DNA of 64,000 nt from positions 20,580-84,579 of the forward strand of contig DYJC01000012.1 of NCBI GenBank assembly GCA_020723305.1, in the 5' to 3' direction. A program made the position numbers and the translations under genes. Below the pieces are notes generated by a model. The model saw only the letters and a program-made list of their open reading frames with translations. It searched no databases and was not told the origin of the DNA. Positions 37,942-46,816 of this stretch are shown here, one piece after another. The DNA comes from Desulfosudis oleivorans. Its GTDB lineage: Bacteria; Desulfobacterota; Desulfobacteria; Desulfobacterales; SURF-7. The stretch's first letter is position 1; every line of letters starts with the position of its first letter.

Positions 37942-39084
37942 ATGATCAAATGGACAAAAGAACAAAAGGCGCTTAGGGATGCCGTCTTTGAAATCTCTGA
38001 GAAACTCAATGAAAAAAAGTTACAAGATGATCATGGAGAAATATTCTCGCCTATGAAATGGAAACTGCTATGCGAGATTGACCTCTGTGGAATCGTTACT
38101 GATGAAAAATTTAATGGTAGTGGATTGGATTTATTGACGACGATGTATCTTCTTGAAGCGTTGGGCTTTTCTTGTGAAGATGCAGGGTTAAATTTCTCTT
38201 TATGTACACACATTGTTAGCACTCAAATTCCGATACAGAGATACGGAAGCGAAGAAAATAAAGCAAAATATTTACCTCAACTCGCCGCAGGTAGTTTAAT
38301 CGGCGCACATGCGATAACGGAACCAGATGCCGGTTCCGACGCTTTTTCGATGAATACCAGTGCTGAAAAAAAAGATGGTCATTATGTACTAAATGGGACA
38401 AAGACGTTTATTACCAATGGCCCTATCGCCGATCTTTTTATTGTTTACGCTTGGACAGATAAAAACCTTGGAACCCTTGGAGGGCTTTCGGCATTTATAG
38501 TTGAAAAAGATACAACTGGCTTTACACGTGGGAATCCTATTGAAAAAATGGGACTTACTTCTTCTCCACTATGTGAACTTTTCTTTGACGATTGTAAGAT
38601 ACCCAAATCAAATCTGCTTTGGAAGGAAGGTAAAGGATTCGCGATTTTTAGCTATGTGATGAATTGGGAAGTTTTGTGCTGCTCTGCAATTCATTTGGGT
38701 GAAATGCGATGTTTAATTGAAAAATGTATAGAATACACAAAGCATCGTAGGCAATTTGGGCAGGTCATTTCAAAATTTCAGACAATTTCACATAAAATTG
38801 CTGATATGAAAATCGGATTAAAAGCGGCAACAGCTGTCACCTATGATGCCGGTAATCGATTTGCACAAGGTGAAAGATGTAACATGGATATAGCAGTTGC
38901 CAAAGTTTTAACATCAGAAAATTATGTAAAAACCTCTTTGGAAGCCATTCAAATTTTTGGTGCATATGGATACATGAAAGAATACGGTATCGAGCGTTCA
39001 TTACGAGATGCGGTTGCAGCCAAAATATATTCTGGATCTTCGGAAATTCAACGTAACAAAATTGCAGCGTTAATGGGAATATAA
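37942..39084 (+). CDS. acyl-CoA dehydrogenase family protein, probable aminoacyl-carrier-protein oxidase
   Basis: A 380-residue flavoprotein that probably oxidises a carrier-bound amino acid (prolyl to pyrrolyl). It has AHAITEPDAGSDAF (flavin contact), KHRRQFGQVISKFQTI and IYSGSSEIQRNKIAALM. At the usual C-terminal catalytic site (YEGTSE in most family members) Ser replaces Glu, while Glu243 in VMNWEVLCCSAIHLG falls where isovaleryl-CoA dehydrogenases and prolyl-carrier oxidases keep their base. This and the adjacent A and PCP genes point to the PigA/PltE/RedW role. The ATG at 37942 has GGAGAAG upstream. Confidence 0.8.
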   Translation: MIKWTKEQKALRDAVFEISEKLNEKKLQDDHGEIFSPMKWKLLCEIDLCGIVTDEKFNGSGLDLLTTMYLLEALGFSCEDAGLNFSLCTHIVSTQIPIQRYGSEENKAKYLPQLAAGSLIGAHAITEPDAGSDAFSMNTSAEKKDGHYVLNGTKTFITNGPIADLFIVYAWTDKNLGTLGGLSAFIVEKDTTGFTRGNPIEKMGLTSSPLCELFFDDCKIPKSNLLWKEGKGFAIFSYVMNWEVLCCSAIHLGEMRCLIEKCIEYTKHRRQFGQVISKFQTISHKIADMKIGLKAATAVTYDAGNRFAQGERCNMDIAVAKVLTSENYVKTSLEAIQIFGAYGYMKEYGIERSLRDAVAAKIYSGSSEIQRNKIAALMGI

Positions 39085-39160
39085 GCTTTCCTAAATTCTA
39101 TATTTTTAACTAAATCTATCGGTCATAGCTTCCACTTTTACTCAAGAAAGGAGAAAAAAC

Positions 39161-39697
39161 ATGCTACGAAACAATTTAACAAACCTTTCCAAAATGGGAC
39201 TCCTCTGGGCGAAACTCTATTATGCATTTGCAAAAGAAATAGTTGACCAACTCGGCCAGGAAAAAGGGGGCAAGCTGCTTGTGGATTGCATAAAAAAATA
39301 TGCAAAACTCCGTGGGACTGCAATCGCTGAATATATACAAAAAAATCAGCTACCTTATGACGCAAAAAGCTTCATTGACAACTTTGATTCTTGTTTCTCA
39401 GATCTACAAAAGGAATTTTTGGAATTGTTTCCCGATAAAAGCCTGGTGCCGTGCGAAGGAACGACATTTTGTCCATATTTAGAAATATGGAAAGAACTTG
39501 AGGATGGTAAAAAGCTTGCATTGATTTATTGTGAGGAATTTCATAAAGCCATGTGGGAAGCTTACCACCCAAAACTCCGAGTTCGCCAGGATAAAATAAT
39601 GGCCCGCGATGATGAAATCTGCACATTTGAGACGTATATGGAAGGAGATGAGGACAATATCCTTTTAATCTTTGATCAAAAAGTATCAATTCAATGA
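39161..39697 (+). CDS. L-2-amino-thiazoline-4-carboxylate hydrolase-like protein
   Basis: A 178-residue protein resembling the ATC-hydrolase family: YYAFAKEIVDQLGQEKGGKL, then IKKYAKLRGTAIAEY and a C-terminal DDEICTFETYMEGDE. Family members open a thiazoline ring to cysteine derivatives, but many are uncharacterised. In this cluster it may act on a heterocyclic or carrier-bound intermediate (inference). AAAGGAG precedes the ATG. It lies 76 bp after the dehydrogenase and before the adenylation gene. Confidence 0.55.
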   Translation: MLRNNLTNLSKMGLLWAKLYYAFAKEIVDQLGQEKGGKLLVDCIKKYAKLRGTAIAEYIQKNQLPYDAKSFIDNFDSCFSDLQKEFLELFPDKSLVPCEGTTFCPYLEIWKELEDGKKLALIYCEEFHKAMWEAYHPKLRVRQDKIMARDDEICTFETYMEGDEDNILLIFDQKVSIQ

Positions 39698-39745
39698 TAC
39701 CGATTTATTTCATTGTCTAATCATAATTTTAGAGGATTTAAAAGA

Positions 39746-41390
39746 ATGAAAGTAACGAGTTCAACAGTTCTTTGCCAGAACACTACAACAAACAAAAAAC
39801 AGTTTTGTTTCGCGCATAAGATACTTGAAAAAAGTGCAGAAGATTATGGAAGCTTCGAGGCTGTTCGGTTGGGGGATCGTTTTTTAACATATCGAGAGTT
39901 GAATGATAGGTCAGGTAAAATTGCAGACTGTCTACTTCGAGCTGGAGTTAATATTGGTGACAGGATAGGAATATACATTGAAAAGAGTTTGGACTTTGTG
40001 ATCAGTATTTTTGCGGTGTTAAAATCAGGAGGTGTTTATGTGCCGATGGATCCACGTAACCACGTGAAGCGGAATGAATTTATAATCAACGATAGCAACA
40101 TTTCGATTATTCTAACAACGTCATCTACTGTTTACGAGGTCAAAAATATCCGTAAAATAGGAAATAGTCGAGAAAAAATAATTTTGATTGACGAGAAAAG
40201 TCCACATCTCGACAAATTATCGAAAGATGATAATATTTTTGACTATCACGAAATAATCAAACAGAAACCAAAAGAAGTCCCTATCGATATCTCGCCTCAA
40301 GACCTTGCGGTTATTTTTTATACTTCCGGATCCACCGGTACACCCAAAGGTGTGATGATCTCCCATGAAAGTATAGTTGTTTTTGTTAACTGGGTGATAG
40401 ACGAATTTCAAATCACAAGCAAAGACCGTTTTATTAGTATAGCTCCAATGCATTTTGACATTTCTCTGCTTGATATCTTTGCATCATTGGCTGTAGGTGC
40501 AAGTGTTGTCCTCGTACCACCTTCAAAAGTCGGAAATCCAGGATTTATCATCAGTCTAGTTGTGCAAGAACAAATTACATTCTGGCAGTCAGTTCCATCA
40601 GTCCTAATATTACTTGTTGAATATGGGGAATTCGAGAAGTTAAATTTGAACAGAATCCGTCATGTAATCTTCACTGGTGAGAAAATGCCTGTAAAGTATC
40701 TGAAAGTTTTAATTCAATACTTTAAAGAAGCAGATTTTTATAATATTTACGGCTGTACGGAAACCAACGATACCTTTATGTATAGGGTACCCAAAGATGT
40801 AAATATGATACCATCCCCGCTTCCTATTGGGAAAGCATTACCTTATGTAAACTTCCATATAATTGATGAAAACAATTGCGATGTTGGTTTTGATAAAGAA
40901 GGAGAACTTATCGTAAGTGCGCCAACAATTATGAAAGGATACCAGAAGGAAGCTGGAAATAATGAAAATCTGGTTTCATTTCGTTCATCTGAGGGCAAAG
41001 TCAAAAAATATTTTCGAACAAGAGATCTTGTTGTTCAATCAAAATCCAAGGGACTGACCCTCTGTGGGAGAACAGATGATATTATAAAAACAAATGGAAA
41101 CAGAGTTAACCTTCTCGAGGTTCAAACCTGTATACAATCTCACCCTGATATCATTGAATCCGGTGTATTTTCGGTTGATGATGATTTTATCGGAAAACGA
41201 ATTGTAGCAATTGTTTTGAAAAGACAGGAAATTCCATTAAGATCCTATGGATCTTAAAATTTATTGTAGCACCCAACTACCAAAATACGCTATCCCATCT
41301 ATCATTAAAATTCGGACTGACCGATTACCCCAGACCAGTTCCGGCAAAATAGATCGTAAGCGACTTAAAGAAGAATATATGAAGCCATAA
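39746..41390 (+). pseudogene. adenylation-domain protein (amino acid--PCP ligase) with 3' frameshift
   Basis: Stand-alone NRPS adenylation protein, expected to activate an amino acid and load the PCP. Residues 1-503 are in frame: FYTSGSTGTPKGVMIS (A3), APMHFDISLLDIF (A4), YGCTET (A5) and CGRTDDIIKTNGNRV (A8). After RQEIPL an extra G (TTAAGATCC) shifts the frame and TAA follows at 41255-41257. The correct continuation, MDLKIYCSTQLPKYA to LPQTSSGKIDRKRL (A10 with the catalytic Lys), is present in the other frame to 41390. The repeat copy at 43674 lacks the extra base and reads RQEIPLNPMDLK without interruption. Without A10 the enzyme should be weak or dead unless frameshifting occurs or the base is an error. 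D235-type Asp is present; pairing with the dehydrogenase suggests proline, but the specificity pocket does not allow a firm call. Confidence 0.8.
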
Positions 41391-42394
41391 ACAAAAAAGA
41401 CATTTTCATACTTTAAAACCGAAAAAATCTATATTTTTAAAAACAAGGAGGATTTTATGTTTAAAAAAGAAACGTTGAGAAAATTTATTATAAATGAGTT
41501 TTTATCAGATACTTCTGGTGAAGAAATTGGAAATGATATGGATCTGATTGCAACCGGGATTATTGATTCTTTAGCAGTATTGAAAATAATTTCATTTATT
41601 GAGATGACAAATGATATTGCAATTGATCCGGATGAATTAGATCCTGAAAAATTAAATTCAATTGATGCAATTTACAATCTCATCGAGAGCAAAATCTCCC
41701 AAGTCGCATGAGTTTGATGAATGAGAATTGGGAGAATAGTGTATAGCGTGTTGATTTTTCCATTATGATTGTTTGCGTTATCGAAGGATAAAATTTTAAA
41801 AAATGAACGACTCATTTTTAAAAAAAATAATCAGAAATTCTGATGACATATCTATAGAGGACTATTTTAGTTTCTTACAGAAGGTTATAGAAAATAAAGC
41901 CGATAAAAGTGAAGTGATCGCCTTTGTCGCAGCGCTTTCGGCAAAACCGTTACGCGTCAAAGATTTGGTGTATTTTGTTCGTTTTATCGAATCCGTATCC
42001 CCACCAAAGGAAATCCTAAATAGTAATCAAGCCATTAATATTGTTGGGACAGGAGGAGGAATTGCTACTTTTAATATCAGTACGACGTCAGCATTTATCG
42101 CAAGTGCGGCAGGCGCTAAAGTTCTAAAAAGTGGATCATATCGTTACAATAGCCAAAGTGGTTCTTTAGATGTTTTGACTGCGCTGGGATTAAATATTCA
42201 TCTTAATCTACAAGCATTGGAAAAAATGCTTGCTGAGACCGGAATAGGATTTATCAATCCGAATATGTATTCGCCTTTGCTAAGAAGATTGGCTATTGCG
42301 ATACTTCCTCTTGAATTAAAAGATATCGGAGGTTTTATCAATACAATTGGCCCTCTTATTTGTCCTGTTCATGTAAAGGGACAAATAAGAGGTG
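41220..42394 (+). repeat. 1.17-kb direct repeat, left copy
   Basis: Covers the last part of the adenylation gene, the PCP gene and the first 194 codons of trpD. It is essentially identical to 43674-44847 apart from one inserted base near 41241 and a mismatch at 42389. Similarity stops abruptly at both ends. Confidence 0.95.
41457..41711 (+). CDS. peptidyl carrier protein, left copy
   Basis: An 84-residue free carrier protein. Ser38 in TGIIDSLAVLKIISFIE is the phosphopantetheine site. It resembles PigG/PltL-type PCPs that hold proline while it is oxidised to pyrrole. AAGGAGGATTTT precedes the ATG. The protein is identical to the right copy at 43910. The acidic composition is normal for carriers. 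Confidence 0.88.
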   Translation: MFKKETLRKFIINEFLSDTSGEEIGNDMDLIATGIIDSLAVLKIISFIEMTNDIAIDPDELDPEKLNSIDAIYNLIESKISQVA

Positions 42395-42399
42395 ATTGA
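41803..42399 (+). pseudogene. trpD-like gene, 3'-truncated left copy
   Basis: The first 194 codons are identical to the complete trpD-like gene at 44256-45284, including GTGGGIATFNISTTS. After GQI the repeat ends and the frame stops four codons later (RGD). The missing half includes the LDEL metal-binding site, so the product cannot be an active transferase. The break coincides with the junction of the inserted methyltransferase segment. Confidence 0.9.
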
Positions 42400-42437
42400 C
42401 TAATTTATGGTATTAATAGTATTCGTGAGGTATGTCA

Positions 42438-43472
42438 ATGAAAACCGACTATAAGATGGGCCTTGGCTACTTGCTTGATCTTGCAACTGGGCATTACAGG
42501 TCAAAAACCCTTTTTGTTGCAACAAAGCTCAAGGTTTTCACTATTCTTGCAGGAGGCCCCAAGACATTCAAAGAAATGTCAAGCATATTGAATATCGAAA
42601 GCAGACCCGCTGCGATGCTCCTCAACGCTTGTGTATCTATAGGACTGCTGGAAAAGAATGGAGATACCTATCGCAACTCTCGTACTTCAAGCATATATCT
42701 TGTCGAAGGTGGTCCAAGATTTCTCGGACCAGCTTTTTTTAAGTTCGATGACCACAGCTACCTGCTGTTCGATAAACTTCAGGACGCCATATTAGAGGAC
42801 AAACACCAGCTACCGACTGAAAACCCCGATGATCCGGAACTACTGGCTTCATGCATGCAAATTGGCAACAAAACGGAGTATGGTTTGTTCCTTTCATCCC
42901 TGGACCCGATTGCTGATTGGCCAGCCAGCATGATAGCCAGAACGTTTGATTTTTCTCGCTTCAAAAAGGTGGTCGATGTGGGGGGCGGAACCGGGATATA
43001 CTCCCAGGCAATCGTAAAGAAACACCCGAACATTCAGGCTGTCGTATTCGATCTCCCTTATGTTTGCGAGATTGGACACAAAGCCATTGAGAAAAAGGGA
43101 TTATCAGACCGCATTCAATATCACAGCGGAAATTTTCTTCACGACGAGTTTCCCGAGGGAATGGATCTTGCATTCTTATCCAACCTTCTTCACGGGTTTG
43201 GCCCAGAAAAAAGTACGTCAATATTGAAAAGGGTTTACGATTCTTTACCCCAAAACGGTGGTATTATCATCAGCGATTTAATATTGGATGAAGACGGATG
43301 CGGCCCGGAAATGGGTACAATGCTCTCATTTTACTTTCTATTGATAACCCAAGAAGGCAGGAACTACACATATTCAGAATACAAGGCAATGCTTGAAGAT
43401 GCTGGATTCATAGATATTGAGATTTCCAGGAGCAGCGCTGATACAAAGTACATAAGTGCAAGAAAGCCTTGA
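42438..43472 (+). CDS. SAM-dependent O-methyltransferase (hydroxyindole O-methyltransferase/PigF-type fold)
   Basis: A 344-residue class I methyltransferase. It has an N-terminal winged-helix dimerisation region (FVATKLKVFTILAGGPKTFK) and the SAM motif VVDVGGGTGIYSQAIVKKHP, then FLSNLLHGFGPEKSTSIL and IIISDLILDEDG. The family methylates hydroxyls on small aromatic compounds, including hydroxypyrroles (PigF in prodigiosin) and hydroxyindoles. The ATG at 42438 has GAGG seven bases upstream; the ATG at 42432 is too close to it. The gene lies wholly inside the unique segment 42395-43673 between the two direct repeats and has a higher GC content than its neighbours, suggesting separate acquisition. 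Confidence 0.85.
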   Translation: MKTDYKMGLGYLLDLATGHYRSKTLFVATKLKVFTILAGGPKTFKEMSSILNIESRPAAMLLNACVSIGLLEKNGDTYRNSRTSSIYLVEGGPRFLGPAFFKFDDHSYLLFDKLQDAILEDKHQLPTENPDDPELLASCMQIGNKTEYGLFLSSLDPIADWPASMIARTFDFSRFKKVVDVGGGTGIYSQAIVKKHPNIQAVVFDLPYVCEIGHKAIEKKGLSDRIQYHSGNFLHDEFPEGMDLAFLSNLLHGFGPEKSTSILKRVYDSLPQNGGIIISDLILDEDGCGPEMGTMLSFYFLLITQEGRNYTYSEYKAMLEDAGFIDIEISRSSADTKYISARKP

Positions 43473-43673
43473 ATAGATAATAAGGTTATAGTCAGTTTTC
43501 ATTGTTGATAGCCGACCGGTCTTCAAAACGACACAACTATCGTTCACTGGGTTGAGAGAAGGAATCCACAGTAGTTACTAGAACGATATCTTTTCACAGA
43601 AAGAATCCCTAAACGGCGGTCATTCCCTGCCGATAAATCCCAACACCTTCCAATTGACGGACGACATATCGCT

Positions 43674-43843
43674 AAAGACAGGAAATTCCATTAAATCCTA
43701 TGGATCTTAAAATTTATTGTAGCACCCAACTACCAAAATACGCTATCCCATCTATCATTAAAATTCGGACTGACCGATTACCCCAGACCAGTTCCGGCAA
43801 AATAGATCGTAAGCGACTTAAAGAAGAATATATGAAGCCATAA
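43674..43843 (+). pseudogene. 3' fragment of an adenylation-domain gene, frame intact
   Basis: Encodes only the C-terminal tail, RQEIPLNPMDLKIYCSTQLP to LPQTSSGKIDRKRL, with the A10 lysine and a TAA at 43841-43843. No upstream part of the domain precedes it, so it is a leftover of the duplication. It shows the ancestral, unshifted sequence at the place where the left copy has an extra base. Confidence 0.85.
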
Positions 43844-43909
43844 ACAAAAAAGACATTTTCATACTTTAAAACCGAAAAAATCTATATTTTTAAAAACAAG
43901 GAGGATTTT

Positions 43910-44164
43910 ATGTTTAAAAAAGAAACGTTGAGAAAATTTATTATAAATGAGTTTTTATCAGATACTTCTGGTGAAGAAATTGGAAATGATATGGATCTGA
44001 TTGCAACCGGGATTATTGATTCTTTAGCAGTATTGAAAATAATTTCATTTATTGAGATGACAAATGATATTGCAATTGATCCGGATGAATTAGATCCTGA
44101 AAAATTAAATTCAATTGATGCAATTTACAATCTCATCGAGAGCAAAATCTCCCAAGTCGCATGA
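43910..44164 (+). CDS. peptidyl carrier protein, right copy
   Basis: Identical in protein sequence to the copy at 41457, with Ser38 in GIIDSLAVLK and the same AAGGAGG ribosome site. Two expressed identical carriers may only raise dosage. It precedes the complete trpD-like gene by 91 bp. Confidence 0.88.
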   Translation: MFKKETLRKFIINEFLSDTSGEEIGNDMDLIATGIIDSLAVLKIISFIEMTNDIAIDPDELDPEKLNSIDAIYNLIESKISQVA

Positions 44165-44255
44165 GTTTGATGAATGAGAATTGGGAGAATAGTGTATAGC
44201 GTGTTGATTTTTCCATTATGATTGTTTGCGTTATCGAAGGATAAAATTTTAAAAA

Positions 44256-45284
44256 ATGAACGACTCATTTTTAAAAAAAATAATCAGAAATTCTGATGAC
44301 ATATCTATAGAGGACTATTTTAGTTTCTTACAGAAGGTTATAGAAAATAAAGCCGATAAAAGTGAAGTGATCGCCTTTGTCGCAGCGCTTTCGGCAAAAC
44401 CGTTACGCGTCAAAGATTTGGTGTATTTTGTTCGTTTTATCGAATCCGTATCCCCACCAAAGGAAATCCTAAATAGTAATCAAGCCATTAATATTGTTGG
44501 GACAGGAGGAGGAATTGCTACTTTTAATATCAGTACGACGTCAGCATTTATCGCAAGTGCGGCAGGCGCTAAAGTTCTAAAAAGTGGATCATATCGTTAC
44601 AATAGCCAAAGTGGTTCTTTAGATGTTTTGACTGCGCTGGGATTAAATATTCATCTTAATCTACAAGCATTGGAAAAAATGCTTGCTGAGACCGGAATAG
44701 GATTTATCAATCCGAATATGTATTCGCCTTTGCTAAGAAGATTGGCTATTGCGATACTTCCTCTTGAATTAAAAGATATCGGAGGTTTTATCAATACAAT
44801 TGGCCCTCTTATTTGTCCTGTTCATGTAAAGGGACAAATAACAGGTGTTGGTCACTATCGTTTATTTGAAATCATAAGTGAGGCGATGAATGCTCTGAAA
44901 TTTCGTAATCACATGGTTGTTTGGTCGGAGATTGGATTAGATGAGCTTTCAAGCATCGGAAAGAACCATATCGCACATATTCACTATGGAATTGAGAAAC
45001 AGATCATAGGACAGGAAACCCATGGACTCGATCAAAAAGGAATTCGGGACTTCGCTGGAGGTGATCCGAGCCATAATGCTGAAATAATGAAGGCCATTTT
45101 TGAAAATAAAATAAAAAACCAAGCGCTTGATATTGTTTTACTCAATAGCGCATATATTTTGCTTCTAGCAAAAACAGTGAGTAATGTTGAAGAAGGTATT
45201 GAACTTTCGAAGGATGTTATATCCAGTGGATCTGTTAAGAAACAGCTAGAAAATGCAATCGAATTTACCAATGATTATCGATGA
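44256..45284 (+). CDS. trpD: anthranilate phosphoribosyltransferase-like protein with altered acceptor site
   Basis: TrpD-family transferase, 342 residues, expected to join an aromatic amine to phosphoribosyl pyrophosphate. PRPP and metal features are kept: GTGG at 82-85, FNISTTS, and GLDELS (the DE pair). However, GTGGD is GTGGG, the KHGN segment that binds anthranilate reads KSGS, the conserved YHPAM is YSPLL, and the Arg of VRKxLG is not present. These changes remove most residues known to hold anthranilate in TrpD, so the acceptor may be another amine or the enzyme may be degenerate. It is followed, with overlap, by trpC. The first 194 codons also occur at 41803. Confidence 0.82.
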   Translation: MNDSFLKKIIRNSDDISIEDYFSFLQKVIENKADKSEVIAFVAALSAKPLRVKDLVYFVRFIESVSPPKEILNSNQAINIVGTGGGIATFNISTTSAFIASAAGAKVLKSGSYRYNSQSGSLDVLTALGLNIHLNLQALEKMLAETGIGFINPNMYSPLLRRLAIAILPLELKDIGGFINTIGPLICPVHVKGQITGVGHYRLFEIISEAMNALKFRNHMVVWSEIGLDELSSIGKNHIAHIHYGIEKQIIGQETHGLDQKGIRDFAGGDPSHNAEIMKAIFENKIKNQALDIVLLNSAYILLLAKTVSNVEEGIELSKDVISSGSVKKQLENAIEFTNDYR

Positions 45285-45987
45285 AATGACTGATATGAAT
45301 ACCTTTATAACTTGCATTAAACGCAGGATGAAAAAAGGGGAAATCCCGATTATTGCAGAAATCAAGAAATTTTCACCATCACATGGAAATCTGCTGAGGG
45401 GAAGGAACATAGAAGACATAGCCGAAGCATACGTAAATGCCGGAGCTTCTTGCATATCAGTTGTTACCGGTAAATGGTACCATGGAACTCCGAGCATGCT
45501 GGAAAAAATAGTTGAAAAAGTTGAAATACCGATTTTACAAAAAGATTTCATCACATCAAAACACCAGTTAACAATGTCGAAAAAGCTCGGTGCAAGTGCA
45601 GTCCTGCTTACAAAAAAATTATTATTCAAGAAACATCTTGAAGATCTCGTGCATTATTGTCTTACAATTGATCTTGTTCCTTTTGTCGAAGTTTCAAATA
45701 CGTCTGAATTGGAAGGCCTGAGATTACCTTCCAATACAGTCGTTGCAATGAATAATAGAGACATCACCATAAAAGAGACTGACAGTACGAGCATTTTTAA
45801 TGGAATTAATGTACTTCCCGCCCTTAAAGAGTGCGGTGCATCTCTTTGTGTAAGCGCCAGTGGGATCAGATTTCCAGAAGAATCACGATTGCTTTTCCAA
45901 GCTGGTTTTGATGCATTCTTAATTGGTACAGCCTTAATGCAGAGTGATAATATTCAAAAAACCATTACAGAATTTTCGGTTTTATAA
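45271..45987 (+). CDS. trpC: indole-3-glycerol-phosphate synthase-like protein
   Basis: Closes the pyrrole ring of indole-3-glycerol phosphate from CdRP. The 238-residue barrel keeps the catalytic residues: IIAEIKKFSPSHG (Glu, Lys), ILQKDFI (Lys), PFVEVSN (Glu), AMNNRDI (Asn) and VSASGIR (Ser). The usual SESG reads SASG, a change at a conserved acidic position. ATG codons at 45271, 45286 and 45295 are all possible; the first overlaps the trpD stop, indicating coupling. It is followed by a 140-bp gap before trpF. Confidence 0.87.
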   Translation: MIIDEMTDMNTFITCIKRRMKKGEIPIIAEIKKFSPSHGNLLRGRNIEDIAEAYVNAGASCISVVTGKWYHGTPSMLEKIVEKVEIPILQKDFITSKHQLTMSKKLGASAVLLTKKLLFKKHLEDLVHYCLTIDLVPFVEVSNTSELEGLRLPSNTVVAMNNRDITIKETDSTSIFNGINVLPALKECGASLCVSASGIRFPEESRLLFQAGFDAFLIGTALMQSDNIQKTITEFSVL

Positions 45988-46130
45988 GGTACAAATCATT
46001 CTATTTAAATGCTACGGATTTAATAATTCGTCCTTATTTTAAGTGCGATTTTTCATTGATATGAATTGTAATTTCCTGAAAGATTTTAATTTGAGGCTAT
46101 AGACAGCAGACAAATTTGAGCGATTACTTG

Positions 46131-46799
46131 ATGAAAATCAAGATATGTGGAATAACCAACGAAGTTGAAATTTTTAACCTGGATGCGCTGGGTATTGAAT
46201 TTGGCGGTCTATGGTACAACATCCCAAAAGGCAAATATAATCTCACAGAAAATCGCTTTCGAAGTTTAACCTGTATAAAAACCAAAACACTTAAATATAT
46301 ATGGGTGACGTTCGAGAATTCCTTTCAAAACATTAAAAATATGATTCAATCGAACCCCATTTTTGGGATTCAGCTTCATGGATTTCAATTACCATCCATT
46401 GTTAAAAATATTAATTATGAGTTTAAAGAATCAATCACTATTTTTAAGGTCATTCATATCCAGAATAATTATTGTCTCGAAGAAGAATTGATAAATCGAT
46501 ATGTTGACGCAGGTGTTGATTTTTTTATCCTGGATACATATTTATCAAAAGAAAAAATCGGCAGTACTGGCGTCCCCTTATGCCACGAAACTCTTAATCA
46601 ATTAATTCCATTTAAAATTGATAATATGATGGCGATGATAGCTGGCGGAATAAATGAACACAACATCCACCAGATATACAGTTCATATAACCCATACGGC
46701 GTTGACATTGATTCATCTGCGCGAAAAAATGGGAGAATCAATAAAGATCGAATTTCCATATTGCTAAATAATCTCAATAAATATCACGAAAAACAATAG
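46131..46799 (+). CDS. trpF: phosphoribosylanthranilate isomerase-like protein
   Basis: Amadori isomerase that converts the TrpD product for TrpC. The 222-residue barrel has MKIKICGIT (catalytic Cys), IQLHGFQ, FFILDTYL (catalytic Asp) with GSTGVPL, IAGGIN and GVDIDSSARKNGRI, so both catalytic residues are present. The sequence is divergent from housekeeping TrpF in the middle third. The ATG at 46131 is the likely start; a TTG five codons earlier opens the frame. AT content is high, as in the rest of the island. Confidence 0.85.
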   Translation: MKIKICGITNEVEIFNLDALGIEFGGLWYNIPKGKYNLTENRFRSLTCIKTKTLKYIWVTFENSFQNIKNMIQSNPIFGIQLHGFQLPSIVKNINYEFKESITIFKVIHIQNNYCLEEELINRYVDAGVDFFILDTYLSKEKIGSTGVPLCHETLNQLIPFKIDNMMAMIAGGINEHNIHQIYSSYNPYGVDIDSSARKNGRINKDRISILLNNLNKYHEKQ

Positions 46800-46816
46800 A
46801 AACAATTATATTAAGC

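Larger units (their letters stand above)
43674..44847 (+). repeat. 1.17-kb direct repeat, right copy
   Basis: Begins AAAGACAGGAAATTCCATTA inside an adenylation-gene fragment and ends inside trpD at the codon where the left copy diverges. Positions correspond to the left copy plus 2453 (2454 before the indel). Confidence 0.95.
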
